Notes: a model not told the origin generated them from the sequence alone. Numbered from the stretch's first letter, positions 47,140 through 59,252 are shown. The stretch is DNA of 64,000 nucleotides from Nitrosomonas sp. (GCA_031316255.1 JALDQW010000001.1:1302001-1366000), one strand, 5' to 3'. Made by a program: numbers and translations.

Positions 47140-48315
47140 TTAACCCGGGCAACCGCGCTTTAATGTCAATTCAAGCGCTTTGTTATATTGATCCATAGCC
47201 AATTCGTGCTTGCCGAGTTTTTCATTCAACTGCGCCAGAGCAAAATGCGCGGTTGAAGTAGGTTCAACGGAAAGACTGGCTTCAAGATAACTTTGCGCTT
47301 TACCCCAGAGTTCGCAATGCGTGCATAATTTACCCAGTGTCAGAAGTAAACCCGCATTATTGGGTTGCGCTTTTAACCAGACTTCTGCGCACTCAATCTG
47401 CCTGCTGACATGATAATTAAGGCACTCTGCATAAAGTGAAATCAGCTCGGCATCCCAGTCTGTCTGAACATTCTGCTCAACGATTTTATGTGCAATCGTG
47501 CAATCGCCTAGAGAAATGTATGCACGCGTCGCGGCAGCAGCTACACGACTGTTTTTCTGTTCATTCTCAGGCAAGCTATTCCAGTATTTATTTAACGATT
47601 CAAGATCTGAAGCCTTGATTCTGAAGTTTTCCAGATGCACTTCATGTCTAATTTTTTCGTAATGCGCTTTATTAAGTGGATGGCGGTGTATTAGTACCGC
47701 GGTTATCTCAAGAACAGCATCCCAGTTCCCGGCCTGTTTTTGTGCTTCCAGTTCCAGTTCCAGTACGGCGGTTGGCTGTAAACCGCCCGAAGTATATAAA
47801 TCCTGTAAAACATCCAGTGCTTCTATATGGCGGCCATCATTTAACAGCATTTCGGCTTTGGTAACCAGCCGCAACGTCCGTTCATCCTGGAGTTCCTGAT
47901 CTGTCTTTTCCAGCAACGTATTTCTTGTGGCAACATCTGCAATATTTTGGGCCGAACGTGTCGCGATTACTGAATTAATTGCTTTGACAAGCGGTGTTTT
48001 TGCCAATTTAAATCCTTTTGCCGCGCTTTTTTTGGCATGATCATAATCGCCTTCAAAAAAGGCTTTTATGCTCATCAGCATTAATGATTCAGCCCTGATG
48101 TTGCGGCGGTTGAATAAACCGATCAACATTCGAACCAGAAAATAAAAAACAGCCAATGCCGCGACAAGTCCCGCTATAGCATAATCGAGTGACAACTCTA
48201 TTTTTTCATACGGCGGTACTTCTACCATAATAGAACCGTTACTATATTCTTCGACAGCAAGTGCGACAACGACAGCAGCAGCAAATAGTACTAACACCCA
48301 AAGTATCAGTCTCAT
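47140..48315 (-). CDS. hemY: HemY-like inner-membrane TPR protein
   Basis: A 391-residue protein with two N-terminal membrane segments (about 3-20 and 45-65), followed by a periplasmic or cytosolic array of helical TPR-like repeats (for example LLLTLGKLCTHCELWGKAQS and ALAQLNEKLGKHELAMDQYN). The N-terminus (LILWVLVLFAAAVVVAL, then SIMVEVPPYEKIELSL) is characteristic of HemY, which follows hemD in most proteobacteria. Here it comes 189 bases after hemD, and the usual HemX is absent. Its precise role in haem synthesis is unsettled. Confidence 0.9.
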   Translation of the reverse strand: MRLILWVLVLFAAAVVVALAVEEYSNGSIMVEVPPYEKIELSLDYAIAGLVAALAVFYFLVRMLIGLFNRRNIRAESLMLMSIKAFFEGDYDHAKKSAAKGFKLAKTPLVKAINSVIATRSAQNIADVATRNTLLEKTDQELQDERTLRLVTKAEMLLNDGRHIEALDVLQDLYTSGGLQPTAVLELELEAQKQAGNWDAVLEITAVLIHRHPLNKAHYEKIRHEVHLENFRIKASDLESLNKYWNSLPENEQKNSRVAAAATRAYISLGDCTIAHKIVEQNVQTDWDAELISLYAECLNYHVSRQIECAEVWLKAQPNNAGLLLTLGKLCTHCELWGKAQSYLEASLSVEPTSTAHFALAQLNEKLGKHELAMDQYNKALELTLKRGCPG

Positions 48316-48504
48316 ATCCTCTCCTTGTTAATGTTGGAGCCAATCATTCCTTTGCCATCCCTATATCATTGACGCAATATTTTATGCATTCTGAATTTTT
48401 GGTCCAAACTTTTTCATTATCGTATCAATCCATCAACAACTCTTTGACGCTCCCTGGTTTGAGGGTTTGAATAAATACAGCTGTCTCAAACCATCAAAAT
48501 TATT

Positions 48505-49323
48505 TCAATCTTTGGTGACACAAAAATAATCCTGCATACTTTGCAGTATACCCCGATCTCCGGAACAAGCCGTATGCACAACATTTTTTAGTCCGGCTTT
48601 TCGTGCGTTGTGTGCAATACGTTCATGCGCAGTAAATACAGGCGTTATTTTCAGCAATTGTTGGCCATATGAGCCAATTATGTCAAACAAATTTCGCAAT
48701 CCTTCGGTACTTGTGATAATAACAGCATTTATTTTTCCATGTGACCAGTTTGCAATTAAATGACTTATTGTACTTGGGTCGATATCGGGCTTGCCTCGAT
48801 AATAGCATTCTGCATAGTCGAGTAATGCGCCGCGCTGCTTCAGCGTATCACCCAGCACAGGCCGGCCGCCGTTACCTCGAAAAATAATGATGCGCTTTCC
48901 GGATACCTGTTGTAATGCGTCTAGCTCGAGTAATGCTTCGCTGTCGAAGCGATCAATTGGAATGATGACCTGGCCAACACCATATTCCTTTAACGCATCT
49001 GCGCTGCCTTTACCGACCGCAGCAATTTTCAGATGGGCAGGTAATATTTGATGTGACTTGCGGTGTGTCTGAATAAACCGCATTGCATGATGAACAGCAT
49101 TCGGGCTGACGAAAATGGCCATATCATATGCTTCCAGTTGCTGGAAAAGTTTAAGTATCGGTGCTTTGTCCTTGACCTCCGATATTTCCAAAACTGGAAA
49201 AATAACCGGATTACCGCCCAGGTTTCGAATACTATCAGCCAGAAAAAAACTCTGGTGCTCAGGCCGGGTAACCAATATGTTGATACCGTTCAAAGGCCTA
49301 GTTTCCAGATTCATTGTCACCAA
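48505..49323 (-). CDS. hemD: Uroporphyrinogen-III synthase
   Basis: A 272-residue HemD that closes and inverts ring D of hydroxymethylbilane. It has the two-lobe signature: N-terminal [20 protein letters not shown] and [12 protein letters not shown], and later [17 protein letters not shown] and [20 protein letters not shown]. The sequence is weakly conserved in general, so position helps: it overlaps hemC by 7 bases and precedes hemY, the standard order. Length is normal. Confidence 0.93.
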   Translation of the reverse strand: MVTMNLETRPLNGINILVTRPEHQSFFLADSIRNLGGNPVIFPVLEISEVKDKAPILKLFQQLEAYDMAIFVSPNAVHHAMRFIQTHRKSHQILPAHLKIAAVGKGSADALKEYGVGQVIIPIDRFDSEALLELDALQQVSGKRIIIFRGNGGRPVLGDTLKQRGALLDYAECYYRGKPDIDPSTISHLIANWSHGKINAVIITSTEGLRNLFDIIGSYGQQLLKITPVFTAHERIAHNARKAGLKNVVHTACSGDRGILQSMQDYFCVTKD

Positions 49324-50270
49324 CCGCTATTTGTTTCAATCGCGGCCAGAATTTTGTCGGCACCCTGGGCAATCAGGTTTTGTGCCATTTCTTTTCCCAT
49401 GTCTTCGCCGGCTTCAGGCTTGCCTATTAATTCATTGTTGACCATTTGCTTGCCATCGGGGCTGGCAACAAAACCGCGCAGCTTAAGCCCATGATTTGTC
49501 ATTTCGGCAAAAGCACCTAGTGGGATCTGACAACTGCCGCCCAGTACACGGCTCATGGCCCGTTCGGACTTGACACAATAGGCTGTTTCCTGATGGTGCA
49601 GTGGCTGCAGCATCGCAACCAGATCAGCACGATCTTCCCGGCACTCAATTCCCAGTGCCCCTTGACCGACTGCAGGCAAGCTTTTCTCAGGACTTAGCAA
49701 TGCAGTAATGCGTTCGGATAACGCTAAACGCTTTAAGCCGGCTGCGGCCAGAATGATGGCAGCATACTGTCCTTCATCCAGTTTTCGTAGCCGGGTTTGC
49801 ACATTGCCACGCAGTGGTTTGATTTCCAAATGGGGAAGTTGCGCGCGTAACTGGCTTTCCCGCCGCAAACTGGATGTGCCCACAATACTGCCTTCCGGTA
49901 ATTCGTCCAGGCTTTTGTATTGATTGGAAACAAATGCGTCGCGCGGATCTTCGCGCTCGGTAATGGCCGCAAGTACGAATCCTTCGGGAACAATCATGGG
50001 CATGTCTTTCATCGAATGAACAGCAATATCGGCGCGCCCATCCTCAAGTGCTTGTTCCAACTCCTTGATAAAAAGACCCTTTCCGCCAATCTTTGATAAA
50101 GATTTATCCAGTATTTGGTCACCCTGGGTTGTCATGCCAAGTATGCTAATTTCTGTTTGCGGGTATAATTGGGTTAACTGTTGCCGTATGAACTTGGCTT
50201 GCCACATGGCAAGCAGGCTTTCTCGGGAAGCTATAATAATTTGTTGCGGAATTTGAAATGCGTTGGACAT
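49317..50270 (-). CDS. hemC: Porphobilinogen deaminase (hydroxymethylbilane synthase)
   Basis: A 317-residue enzyme that joins four porphobilinogens. Key parts: [60 protein letters not shown] and the Cys247 that holds the dipyrromethane cofactor ([13 protein letters not shown]). A longer frame starts at 50354, but its first 28 residues are a hydrophobic read-through; ATG 50270 gives the family start. It is first in the hemC-hemD-hemY block and divergent from ppc. Confidence 0.97.
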   Translation of the reverse strand: MSNAFQIPQQIIIASRESLLAMWQAKFIRQQLTQLYPQTEISILGMTTQGDQILDKSLSKIGGKGLFIKELEQALEDGRADIAVHSMKDMPMIVPEGFVLAAITEREDPRDAFVSNQYKSLDELPEGSIVGTSSLRRESQLRAQLPHLEIKPLRGNVQTRLRKLDEGQYAAIILAAAGLKRLALSERITALLSPEKSLPAVGQGALGIECREDRADLVAMLQPLHHQETAYCVKSERAMSRVLGGSCQIPLGAFAEMTNHGLKLRGFVASPDGKQMVNNELIGKPEAGEDMGKEMAQNLIAQGADKILAAIETNSGW

Positions 50271-50425
50271 TAAATAAAAAAATAATAAAAATAACAAAAA
50301 TTTTGAATATATGTTTAACAGGCATTCTAGCATGACCCATGCTGGCGTGGACAAACTTCAATGCGTACTAATCTGGTTCTAAGGCAATATAGACAACACA
50401 ATTTAAACTAGAGGCAAATGGCATT

Positions 50426-53218
50426 ATGCATATTGTAGGGTTAGAAAACTTTCTCGAGGACAAATTCACTGAGGATAAGGATTTACCGCTTCGAGAAGAT
50501 ATTCGCTTGTTAGGTCGCATGCTGGGAGATACCCTGCGCGAACAGGAAGGAGAAACTGCTTTTGATCTGGTTGAAAAGATACGGCAAACTGCTATTCGCT
50601 TTCACAGGGAACAAGATCCTGAAGCGCGTCGAGAGCTGGACAGGATTCTTTCAGAACTCAGTAACAGGGCAACGATCGTTGTGGTGCGCGCTTTTAGTTA
50701 TTTTTCCCAACTCTCAAATATTGCCGAAGACGTGCATCATAATCGCCGCCGCCGTGCGCATCTTTGCGCGGGCTCGCCGCCGCAATCCGGCAGTGTAACG
50801 CGGGCATTGGAACGCGTACTTGAAAATGGAATAGACAGTGAATCGTTGGCCAATTTTTTTGCCAAAGCAGTTGTTTCACCGGTGTTGACGGCGCATCCAA
50901 CAGAAGTTCAACGCAAAAGTATCCTGGATTGTCAACTGACCATAGAGCGTTTATTGAGAGAACGTGCATTGACTCAGTTGACGCCGAATGAATTGCGTCA
51001 AAATGATGAAAATCTGCGAGCAATGATTCAGGTATTGTGGCTAACACGTATGTTACGCTCGGTGCGTTTATCCGTTCATGACGAAATCGATAATGGCCTG
51101 ACGTATTACAGTTATACGTTTTTGTCACAGATACCTTATATTTATGCAAAGATTGAAAATCTGCTGGAGCGCCATATGGGCGACGAAGCGCCCAATATAA
51201 GCTCGTTTCTACGCATTGGCAGCTGGATAGGCGGCGACAGGGACGGCAATCCATTTGTCACGCACCAGGTTATGCTGTATGCGGCGGAACAGCAATCTGC
51301 CTTGGCGCTTGATTATTACATTGAAGAAGTTGAAAGAATCGGTCACACCATGAGCCTGGCCGAGCGTCTTGTCAATATTACCGATGAACTGGAAGAACTG
51401 GCGGCATCATCGCCCGATATTCCAGCCTGTCGGATTGATGAGCCTTACCGTCGCGCATTTATCGGAATCGGCGCACGCTTGATTGCGACCTGCCAGCATC
51501 TCGGACACCTTCCCAAGCAAAAAGATTTGTTCGATGCGGCGAAGCCTTACGCTGACAGCGCAGAATTTGTACATGATCTTGACGTTATCATCAAATCTCT
51601 TAAACAGCACAAGGCAAATTGGATTGCGCGCGGTCCGCTGCGCAACTTGCGCCGGGCAGCGGATGTCTTTGGCTTTCATTTGGCATCATTAGATATGCGT
51701 CAGCACAGCAAGGTTCACGAGCAGGTTGTTGCCGAGCTTTTTGAACTGGGTACTCACCGTCAGAATTACCTGGAAATGACAGAGGATGAACGTATTGAAT
51801 GGTTATTGACTGAAATCAGCAGTCCGCGCCCACTGCTTTCGCCATACCTGAATTACTCGGAATCCACGCAGGGTGAATTACGAATCCTGCAAATGGCGGC
51901 AGAAATTCATCGCCGCTTCGGTTCCCCTGCAATACCCAATTACATCATATCCATGACTACACATATTATCAATGTGCTGGAAGTGGCTTTATTGCTGAAA
52001 GAAGTCGGTCTATTACATGCAAGAGAAAATCCTTATCTCGGTTTAAACATTATTCCGTTGTTTGAAACCATCGCGGACTTGCGCAGCTGCGGCAAAGTTA
52101 TGGATCAACTGTTTTCATTGCCCTATTACAGAAAACTGCTTGTTTCGCGCGGTAATGTACAAGAAGTCATGCTGGGTTATTCGGACAGCAATAAAGACGG
52201 CGGTTTTATCACGTCTAACTGGGAAATTTACAAAGCCGAAATTGAATTGACCAAGGTTTTTGCCAAACATAACATCGAACTCAGGCTTTTTCATGGACGC
52301 GGCGGTACGGTCGGCCGAGGTGGCGGCCCAAGCTATCAGGCCATTCTAGCGCAACCTCCCGGGAGCGTTAATGGACAGATACGGGTAACCGAACAGGGTG
52401 AAGTTATCAGCAGCAAGTATGCCGAACCGGAAATTGGCCGACGCAATCTTGAAACGCTTGTGGCCGCCACTATTGAGTCCACTTTATTAGGCCATGATCC
52501 GCTTGGCAATAATGCAAATCGTTATTATCAGGTAATGGAAAAACTGGCTGTACATTCGTATGCAGCGTACCGCAACTTGGTATTCGAGACGCCCGGCTTC
52601 AAACAATTTTTTCAGGAATCAACACCAATTCGTGAAATTTCAGGCCTGCATATCGGCAGCCGTCCTGCTTCCCGCAAGGCATCTGACGAGATTGAAGACT
52701 TGCGCGCAATTCCGTGGGTGTTCAGTTGGGGACTTAATCGTGCGATGATTCCCGGGTGGTATGGTTTCGGGCATGCGGTAGAGGCCTTTGTACAAGGCGA
52801 TCAGACGGGTACGGGATTGGAATTGCTGCAGGAAATGTATCAAACATGGCCGTTTATGCAAACCCTGTTATCAAACATGGACATGGTTCTGGCCAAAAGC
52901 GATATGGGCATTGCTTCGCGTTATGCAGAACTGGTAACGGATACCACTCTGCGGGAACAAATTTTTGGACGTATCCTCGAAGAATGGAAAAGATGCAAAA
53001 AATGGCTTTTTGCCATAACCGGAAATAAAGAGCTGTTAGAGGATAATCCGACACTGGCGCGCAGTATCCATAACCGGACACCGTATATTGATCCGCTCAA
53101 TCATTTGCAAGTTGAATTGCTACGCCGGTATCGCTCGGGCGAGGACAGTGACGAGATAAAACGCTCTATTCATTTAACGATTAACGGCGTCACATCGGGG
53201 CTCAGGAATAGCGGCTAA
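50426..53218 (+). CDS. ppc: Phosphoenolpyruvate carboxylase
   Basis: A 930-residue enzyme that fixes bicarbonate onto PEP to give oxaloacetate and refills the TCA cycle. The catalytic His is in VLTAHPTEVQRKS; GYSDSNKDGG and the mobile loop FHGRGGTVGRGGGP are intact, as are HIGSRPASRK and the C-terminal tail SGLRNSG (usually GMRNTG), which contributes to the active site and allosteric aspartate site. The start is at ATG 50426. Full length. In an autotroph it would supply biosynthetic precursors and, with gltBD, link carbon to nitrogen assimilation. Confidence 0.98.
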   Translation: MHIVGLENFLEDKFTEDKDLPLREDIRLLGRMLGDTLREQEGETAFDLVEKIRQTAIRFHREQDPEARRELDRILSELSNRATIVVVRAFSYFSQLSNIAEDVHHNRRRRAHLCAGSPPQSGSVTRALERVLENGIDSESLANFFAKAVVSPVLTAHPTEVQRKSILDCQLTIERLLRERALTQLTPNELRQNDENLRAMIQVLWLTRMLRSVRLSVHDEIDNGLTYYSYTFLSQIPYIYAKIENLLERHMGDEAPNISSFLRIGSWIGGDRDGNPFVTHQVMLYAAEQQSALALDYYIEEVERIGHTMSLAERLVNITDELEELAASSPDIPACRIDEPYRRAFIGIGARLIATCQHLGHLPKQKDLFDAAKPYADSAEFVHDLDVIIKSLKQHKANWIARGPLRNLRRAADVFGFHLASLDMRQHSKVHEQVVAELFELGTHRQNYLEMTEDERIEWLLTEISSPRPLLSPYLNYSESTQGELRILQMAAEIHRRFGSPAIPNYIISMTTHIINVLEVALLLKEVGLLHARENPYLGLNIIPLFETIADLRSCGKVMDQLFSLPYYRKLLVSRGNVQEVMLGYSDSNKDGGFITSNWEIYKAEIELTKVFAKHNIELRLFHGRGGTVGRGGGPSYQAILAQPPGSVNGQIRVTEQGEVISSKYAEPEIGRRNLETLVAATIESTLLGHDPLGNNANRYYQVMEKLAVHSYAAYRNLVFETPGFKQFFQESTPIREISGLHIGSRPASRKASDEIEDLRAIPWVFSWGLNRAMIPGWYGFGHAVEAFVQGDQTGTGLELLQEMYQTWPFMQTLLSNMDMVLAKSDMGIASRYAELVTDTTLREQIFGRILEEWKRCKKWLFAITGNKELLEDNPTLARSIHNRTPYIDPLNHLQVELLRRYRSGEDSDEIKRSIHLTINGVTSGLRNSG

Positions 53219-53266
53219 ACCGTAAGCCAATCATTAAATATGCTTAACAATCAACGAGAAAAATTT

Positions 53267-54574
53267 ATGCGCATAAAACACAGTATTTTTGCTGTACTAA
53301 TTTGTATTTGTTCGCAATCGTTATCGGCATCATTGTCTATACAGTCCTGGCAGACAACTTCAGGCGCACGCGTTTATTTCGTGGAAAACAGTGAATTGCC
53401 TATACTGGACATTAGCGTGGAATTTAGCGCGGGCAGCAGCAAAGACAATCCAGAAAAATCAGGTGTTGCCAGTTTGACGCGGCATTTGTTGAACCTTGGT
53501 GCCGGCGGGTTATCTGAGGATGAAATTGCCAATGAACTTGCCGATGTTGGCGCTCAGCTGGGCGGAAACTTCGATGAGGACCGTGCAGGTTTGACGCTGC
53601 GCACATTAAGCAGCGATCGAGAGCGTCTACAAGCGCTGGAAATATTTTTTCGTCTTGTTCAAAACCCGGAATTTCCACAGGATGTTCTAGAACGTGAGAA
53701 AACCAGAATTATTGCAAGTATCAAAGAATCGAGCACCAAACCGGCTTATATCGCCAACCGAGCGTTAATGAAGATGCTCTACAATGAGCACCCGTATGGA
53801 TTGAACGAATCCGGGGAAATCGAAACCGTTGAAAAAATTCAACGCAAAGATCTGCTCACCTTTTATCAATCTTACTATACTGCACGTAATGCAGTTGTCG
53901 CCATCATCGGCGATATTAACAAACAGCAAGCTGCAATAATTGCGGAATCGCTGACGGAAAACCTTTCTAAAGATACAAAAAACAGTCATTTGCCACCCGT
54001 TGAAAACCCGGTCGGTGAAATTAAAAGAATTGCGCATCCTGCAACACAAAGCCATATACTTCTCGCCTATCCCGGCATTCGCCGAAACGATCCAGATTAC
54101 TTTCCGTTGCTGGTTGGTAACTATATCCTTGGCGGCGGCGGATTTGTATCGCGTCTGATGGAAGAAATTCGCCAACAAAGAGGACTGGCCTATAGTGTTT
54201 ACAGCTTCTTTTCTCCACTGCGTGAAAAAGGACCATTTCAGATCGGCTTGCAAACGAAAAAAGAACAATCAGAAGAAGCACTCGCCTTGACACAAAGCGT
54301 TTTGAAAAATTTTATTAAGGAAGGCCCGAGCGAGGATGAACTGATTGCCGCCAAGCAAAATATCATCGGCGGTTTTCCTCTAAGGCTTGACAGTAACAAG
54401 AAGATTTTGGGATATCTCGCCATGATTGGCTTTTATAACCTGCCTTTAACCTATCTCGACGATTATCTAATAGCTGTTGATGCAGTTACCACGGCACATA
54501 TCAAGGATTCCTTTCAGCGCCGCATAGACCCGGAAAATATGGTGACCGTGATTGTCGGCGCGGTCGAGCAGTAA
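53267..54574 (+). CDS. M16-family peptidase-like protein lacking the zinc motif
   Basis: A 435-residue exported protein of the M16 (pitrilysin) fold with signal peptide MRIKHSIFAVLICICSQSLS. In the first domain the HxxEH zinc motif is replaced (SLTRHLLNLGAGG), so it should not be catalytic. The rest is typical: DRAGLTLRTLSSDRERLQAL, LAYPGIRRNDPDYFPLLVGN, GGGGFVSRLMEEIRQQRGLA, AYSVYSFF. Such inactive members normally pair with an active M16 protein encoded next door; here the upstream gene is ppc and no partner is present. I prefer ATG 53267 to 53240 because it directly begins the signal peptide. Confidence 0.85.
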   Translation: MRIKHSIFAVLICICSQSLSASLSIQSWQTTSGARVYFVENSELPILDISVEFSAGSSKDNPEKSGVASLTRHLLNLGAGGLSEDEIANELADVGAQLGGNFDEDRAGLTLRTLSSDRERLQALEIFFRLVQNPEFPQDVLEREKTRIIASIKESSTKPAYIANRALMKMLYNEHPYGLNESGEIETVEKIQRKDLLTFYQSYYTARNAVVAIIGDINKQQAAIIAESLTENLSKDTKNSHLPPVENPVGEIKRIAHPATQSHILLAYPGIRRNDPDYFPLLVGNYILGGGGFVSRLMEEIRQQRGLAYSVYSFFSPLREKGPFQIGLQTKKEQSEEALALTQSVLKNFIKEGPSEDELIAAKQNIIGGFPLRLDSNKKILGYLAMIGFYNLPLTYLDDYLIAVDAVTTAHIKDSFQRRIDPENMVTVIVGAVEQ

Positions 54575-54594
54575 ATCACAAACCTGCACATGAT

Positions 54595-55919
<1,325 letters not shown>

Positions 55920-55946
55920 ACCGTCTCGCTGATTTCTTTTCGATCT

Positions 55947-56972
55947 TTAACCGCGTTTTGTCTGGGATAGATCCCACCGGGCGCGTACAGTGAAGCTACC
56001 CGTTGACAGAGCGTCCAGTTTGCTTGTCGCTTGCAATCGCAGGGCGCCTGCTAACGCAATCATGGCACCGTTATCGGTACAAAATTCCAATTGGGGAAAA
56101 AATACGGTCGCCCCGATTGACGTGGCTTTTTTTGTAAGATGCCGGCGCAATTGCTGATTTGCACCCACACCACCTGCAACAACCAGCTGGCCCAGGTTGG
56201 AATTCGACAATGCAGCCAATGATTTTTCAGTTAACACAGTAACAACAGCTTGCTGGAAAGCCAATGCAATATCTGCACGGACTTGCGGGTTCATTTCATG
56301 CTTGTTTATCAAGGTCAGCACTGCTGTTTTGAGGCCGCTGAAGCTGAAATTAAGATCTCCGCTATGTAGCATGGGGCAAGGCAGTTTAAACTGCCCGGGG
56401 CGGCCTTGTTCAGCAAGCCTTGATAAGGCTGCGCCGCCAGGATAACCCAGTCCGAGCAGTTTTGCCGTTTTATCGAAAGCCTCACCAGCGGCATCGTCCA
56501 CCGTTTCACCCATTAATCGGTATTGTCCGACATCGTCAACCCGCATTAATTGCGTATGGCCACCGGATACAAGCAGTGCGATGAAGGGAAACTGTGGTGA
56601 AGGCGTGGATAAAAGTGGCGAAAGCAAATGCCCTTCGAGGTGATGAATTCCCAATACGGGGATTTTTAAAACGAAACTAAGCGCCGCGCCTATACTGGCG
56701 CCGACCAATAATGCACCGGCAAGCCCCGGCCCCTGTGTATACGCAAGGGCATCAACATCATCCAGCCGAAGCTGTGCTCTATGCAATACCTGTTTAATCA
56801 GTGGCAGGATACGCCGGATATGATCCCGGGAAGCGAGTTCGGGCACAACACCGCCATATTCGCTGTGCATTTTGATTTGAGAATAAAGTGCATGACTTAA
56901 TAATCCCTGCGTGGTGTCATACAATGCAATACCCGTTTCATCACAGGACGTTTCAATGCCCAGAATTATCAT
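55947..56972 (-). CDS. tsaD: tRNA N6-threonylcarbamoyladenosine transferase TsaD
   Basis: A 341-residue ASKHA-fold enzyme that makes t6A at position 37 of ANN-reading tRNAs. The metal-binding HxxxH is [49 protein letters not shown] and [12 protein letters not shown] are hallmarks. It is divergent from rpsU, the classic arrangement at the rpsU-dnaG-rpoD operon. The start [14 protein letters not shown] is the family start. Confidence 0.97.
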   Translation of the reverse strand: MIILGIETSCDETGIALYDTTQGLLSHALYSQIKMHSEYGGVVPELASRDHIRRILPLIKQVLHRAQLRLDDVDALAYTQGPGLAGALLVGASIGAALSFVLKIPVLGIHHLEGHLLSPLLSTPSPQFPFIALLVSGGHTQLMRVDDVGQYRLMGETVDDAAGEAFDKTAKLLGLGYPGGAALSRLAEQGRPGQFKLPCPMLHSGDLNFSFSGLKTAVLTLINKHEMNPQVRADIALAFQQAVVTVLTEKSLAALSNSNLGQLVVAGGVGANQQLRRHLTKKATSIGATVFFPQLEFCTDNGAMIALAGALRLQATSKLDALSTGSFTVRARWDLSQTKRG

Positions 56973-57112
56973 GGAGAAAAATGGTTTTTTTAAAAAATGT
57001 GGTACAATAGCAGGTTTTGGTGTGCTCAGATTTCGTCTGGAATTTTTAACTAACAGAACATCATTTAATAACTGCTATTTTATATTATTTAATTTGGAGA
57101 TAATGTAGATTT

Positions 57113-57325
57113 ATGACTACGATCAAAGTCAAAGAAAATGAACCTTTTGAAGTTGCAATGCGACGTTTTAAACGCTCGATTGAAAAAACCGGTTTGCTTA
57201 CAGAATTGCGCGCACGTGAATTTTATGAAAAACCAACCGCAGAGCGCAAGCGCAAGCTGGCTGCAGCCGTTAAGCGAAACTACAAAAGACTCCGTAGTCA
57301 ACTTTTACCGCCGAAACTCTATTAG
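57113..57325 (+). CDS. rpsU: 30S ribosomal protein S21
   Basis: A 70-residue basic protein, [20 protein letters not shown] then [19 protein letters not shown], with the typical Arg/Lys-rich helix [18 protein letters not shown]21 helps initiation on the small subunit. It lies divergent from tsaD, as usual, but is followed by yqeY, not by dnaG and rpoD. A GGAGA sits 12 bases before ATG. Confidence 0.96.
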   Translation: MTTIKVKENEPFEVAMRRFKRSIEKTGLLTELRAREFYEKPTAERKRKLAAAVKRNYKRLRSQLLPPKLY

Positions 57326-57416
57326 AATTTTAATTTCTAGCCATAGCCGCATTTATGGTTATCCGTCTTAAACATCTTAAATCTGAATCTGTGCCGGATG
57401 CAGGTCAATTATCATC

Positions 57417-57863
57417 ATGAGTCTAAAACAAAGCATTACTGATGACATGAAAGCTGCGATGCGCGCGGGCGATTCAAAAAAGCGCGACACCATTCGTTTA
57501 TTACAAGCGGCAATTAAACAGAAAGAGGTAGACGAGCGTATTGAGCTGGATGATGCGGCCATTATTTCAGTAATTGAAAAAATGTTAAAACAGCGACGGG
57601 ATTCAATTACACAATTTGAAGCCGCGAAACGCCATGACTTGTCAACCGCTGAGAAAGATGAAGTCAATATACTAAGCGCATATATGCCCAAAGCATTCAC
57701 GAATGAAGAAGTTGATGCATTGATTATGGAAGCGATAGCGTCAACGGGTGCAAATGGAATGCAGGATATGGGCAAAGTTATGGCTCAGTTAAAGCCCAAA
57801 CTTGCCGGACGCACCGACATGGCCCAAGTGTCTGCAATCGTTAAAATAAAGATTTCAGGTTAA
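57417..57863 (+). CDS. yqeY: GatB/YqeY domain protein
   Basis: A 148-residue helical protein of the YqeY family, homologous to the tRNA-binding tail of GatB amidotransferase subunits. SLKQSITDDMKAAMRAGDSK starts it, then KRDTIRLLQAAIKQKEVDER and the C-terminal block QDMGKVMAQLKPKLAGRTDM. It follows rpsU by 91 bases; rpsU-yqeY-dnaG-rpoD is the common betaproteobacterial order, but dnaG is missing after it here. Function in tRNA biology is inferred only. Confidence 0.94.
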   Translation: MSLKQSITDDMKAAMRAGDSKKRDTIRLLQAAIKQKEVDERIELDDAAIISVIEKMLKQRRDSITQFEAAKRHDLSTAEKDEVNILSAYMPKAFTNEEVDALIMEAIASTGANGMQDMGKVMAQLKPKLAGRTDMAQVSAIVKIKISG

Positions 57864-57968
57864 AATTGCCTGTGTTCTATGTTTCCGGCTTTAATCATAA
57901 TTTTAGTATTCCGGTTACTTCTAAAGCATTTTAACGAATTGATTTATAAATACTTCATCAAATTTGTT

Positions 57969-58421
57969 TTAGTTTTGTTCCCATGGCAATCCTGCTGCTT
58001 TCCAGCCACCTTTTTTACCACGATGTCCTTTTTCATCCTTGTCACCTTCAAAGCCTTCGAGAATATTGTAACTTTCCTTAAAATCAGCGCCAGTCGCAAT
58101 TTCAGCAGCCTGGCCTGAGCGCGCTCCGCTGCGGCAGATAAATAAAACAGGTCGTTTCTTATCGACATGTTCAGCCAGTTGTCCTATAAAATCAGGATTT
58201 GGCCTCATACCCGGATAAGCGCACAATTCTATTTCTTTTGCGCCGGGAACACGTCCCACCCAATCCAGCTCTGCACGGGTACGTACATCTACCAGCTGTG
58301 CGTCAATGGATTCCTGCAGGATGCGATACGCTTCCATCGGAAGCAATGCGCCTTTGTAGGGCAATCCCATTTCTCTGGCGCGTTGTTGTGCTTTATTCAA
58401 GATTATATCAATAGTTTCCAT
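57969..58421 (-). CDS. Rhodanese-domain protein
   Basis: A 150-residue single-domain rhodanese. The active-site loop is Cys96 in ICRSGARSGQAA, with CH2-type motifs QLVDVRTRAELDWVGRVPGA upstream. A C-terminal tail (EGDKDEKGHRGKKGGWKAAG) is typical of a group of proteobacterial rhodaneses. It probably carries sulfur for transfer to an acceptor; the acceptor is unknown. It is divergent from the pseudouridine synthase gene. Confidence 0.92.
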   Translation of the reverse strand: METIDIILNKAQQRAREMGLPYKGALLPMEAYRILQESIDAQLVDVRTRAELDWVGRVPGAKEIELCAYPGMRPNPDFIGQLAEHVDKKRPVLFICRSGARSGQAAEIATGADFKESYNILEGFEGDKDEKGHRGKKGGWKAAGLPWEQN

Positions 58422-58520
58422 GAGTGATTTCGTACAAAAAATAAATCGCCGGTTTTGAAAATCTCTATAATAACGTTATTTTGCATAATTCGCTGACCGT
58501 TATTGATTTGTTTAAAACTT

Positions 58521-59252
58521 ATGGAAAAAATTCGTTTGTCTAAATTAATGTCAGAACAAGGTTTCTGCTCCCGGCGCGAGGCAGATCGTTATATCGAACG
58601 CGGCTGGGTTTTTGTCGACGGAAAGTGTATTTCTGAACTCGGCAGTAAAATTTTTCCATCGCAAAAGATTACCCTGCATCATGCCGCGCAAACACAGCAA
58701 ACACAATCAGTTACTATTTTACTCAACAAACCTGTAGGTTATGTTTCTGGACAACCCGAACCGGGTTATCGGCCGGCAATTCAGTTAATCAGACCGGAAA
58801 CACAATTTTGCCATAAACCGCCGTGCAAGCATTTCAAACCGGGACATTTGAGAAATCTTGCGCCGGCAGGGCGGCTAGATATTGACTCTCAGGGTTTGCT
58901 TGTATTTACACAGGATGGCCGTATAGCCAAACAGTTGATAGGCAGTGATTCATCGATAGAAAAAGAGTATCTGGTCAGAGTAATTGGTTCTCTTACAGAA
59001 GAACAACTGGCGTTGCTCAATTATGGTTTGAGTTTGGATGGAAAAAGTTTGAAGCCCGCAAAAGTTGGCTGGCAAAATAAAGATCAATTGCGTTTTGTTC
59101 TTCGCGAAGGCAAAAAACGTCAGATTCGCCGGATGTGCGAATTGGTCGGTTTGCAAGTCACAGGATTAAAGCGCGTACGAACTGGACATGTCGAGCTAGG
59201 CAATCTACCCGAAGGCAAGTGGCGCTATCTTGAAGACAGAGAGCATTTTTAG
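58521..59252 (+). CDS. rluF: RluF-like rRNA pseudouridine synthase
   Basis: A 243-residue synthase with an N-terminal S4 RNA-binding domain ([20 protein letters not shown]) and the catalytic Asp in [37 protein letters not shown] completes the RsuA/RluB/E/F family pattern. The insertion with [16 protein letters not shown] fits the RluF-type set that modifies 23S rRNA near 2604; RluB or RluE activity cannot be excluded. I place the start at ATG 58521 ([10 protein letters not shown]); an upstream start at 58503 adds six residues. Confidence 0.88.
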   Translation: MEKIRLSKLMSEQGFCSRREADRYIERGWVFVDGKCISELGSKIFPSQKITLHHAAQTQQTQSVTILLNKPVGYVSGQPEPGYRPAIQLIRPETQFCHKPPCKHFKPGHLRNLAPAGRLDIDSQGLLVFTQDGRIAKQLIGSDSSIEKEYLVRVIGSLTEEQLALLNYGLSLDGKSLKPAKVGWQNKDQLRFVLREGKKRQIRRMCELVGLQVTGLKRVRTGHVELGNLPEGKWRYLEDREHF

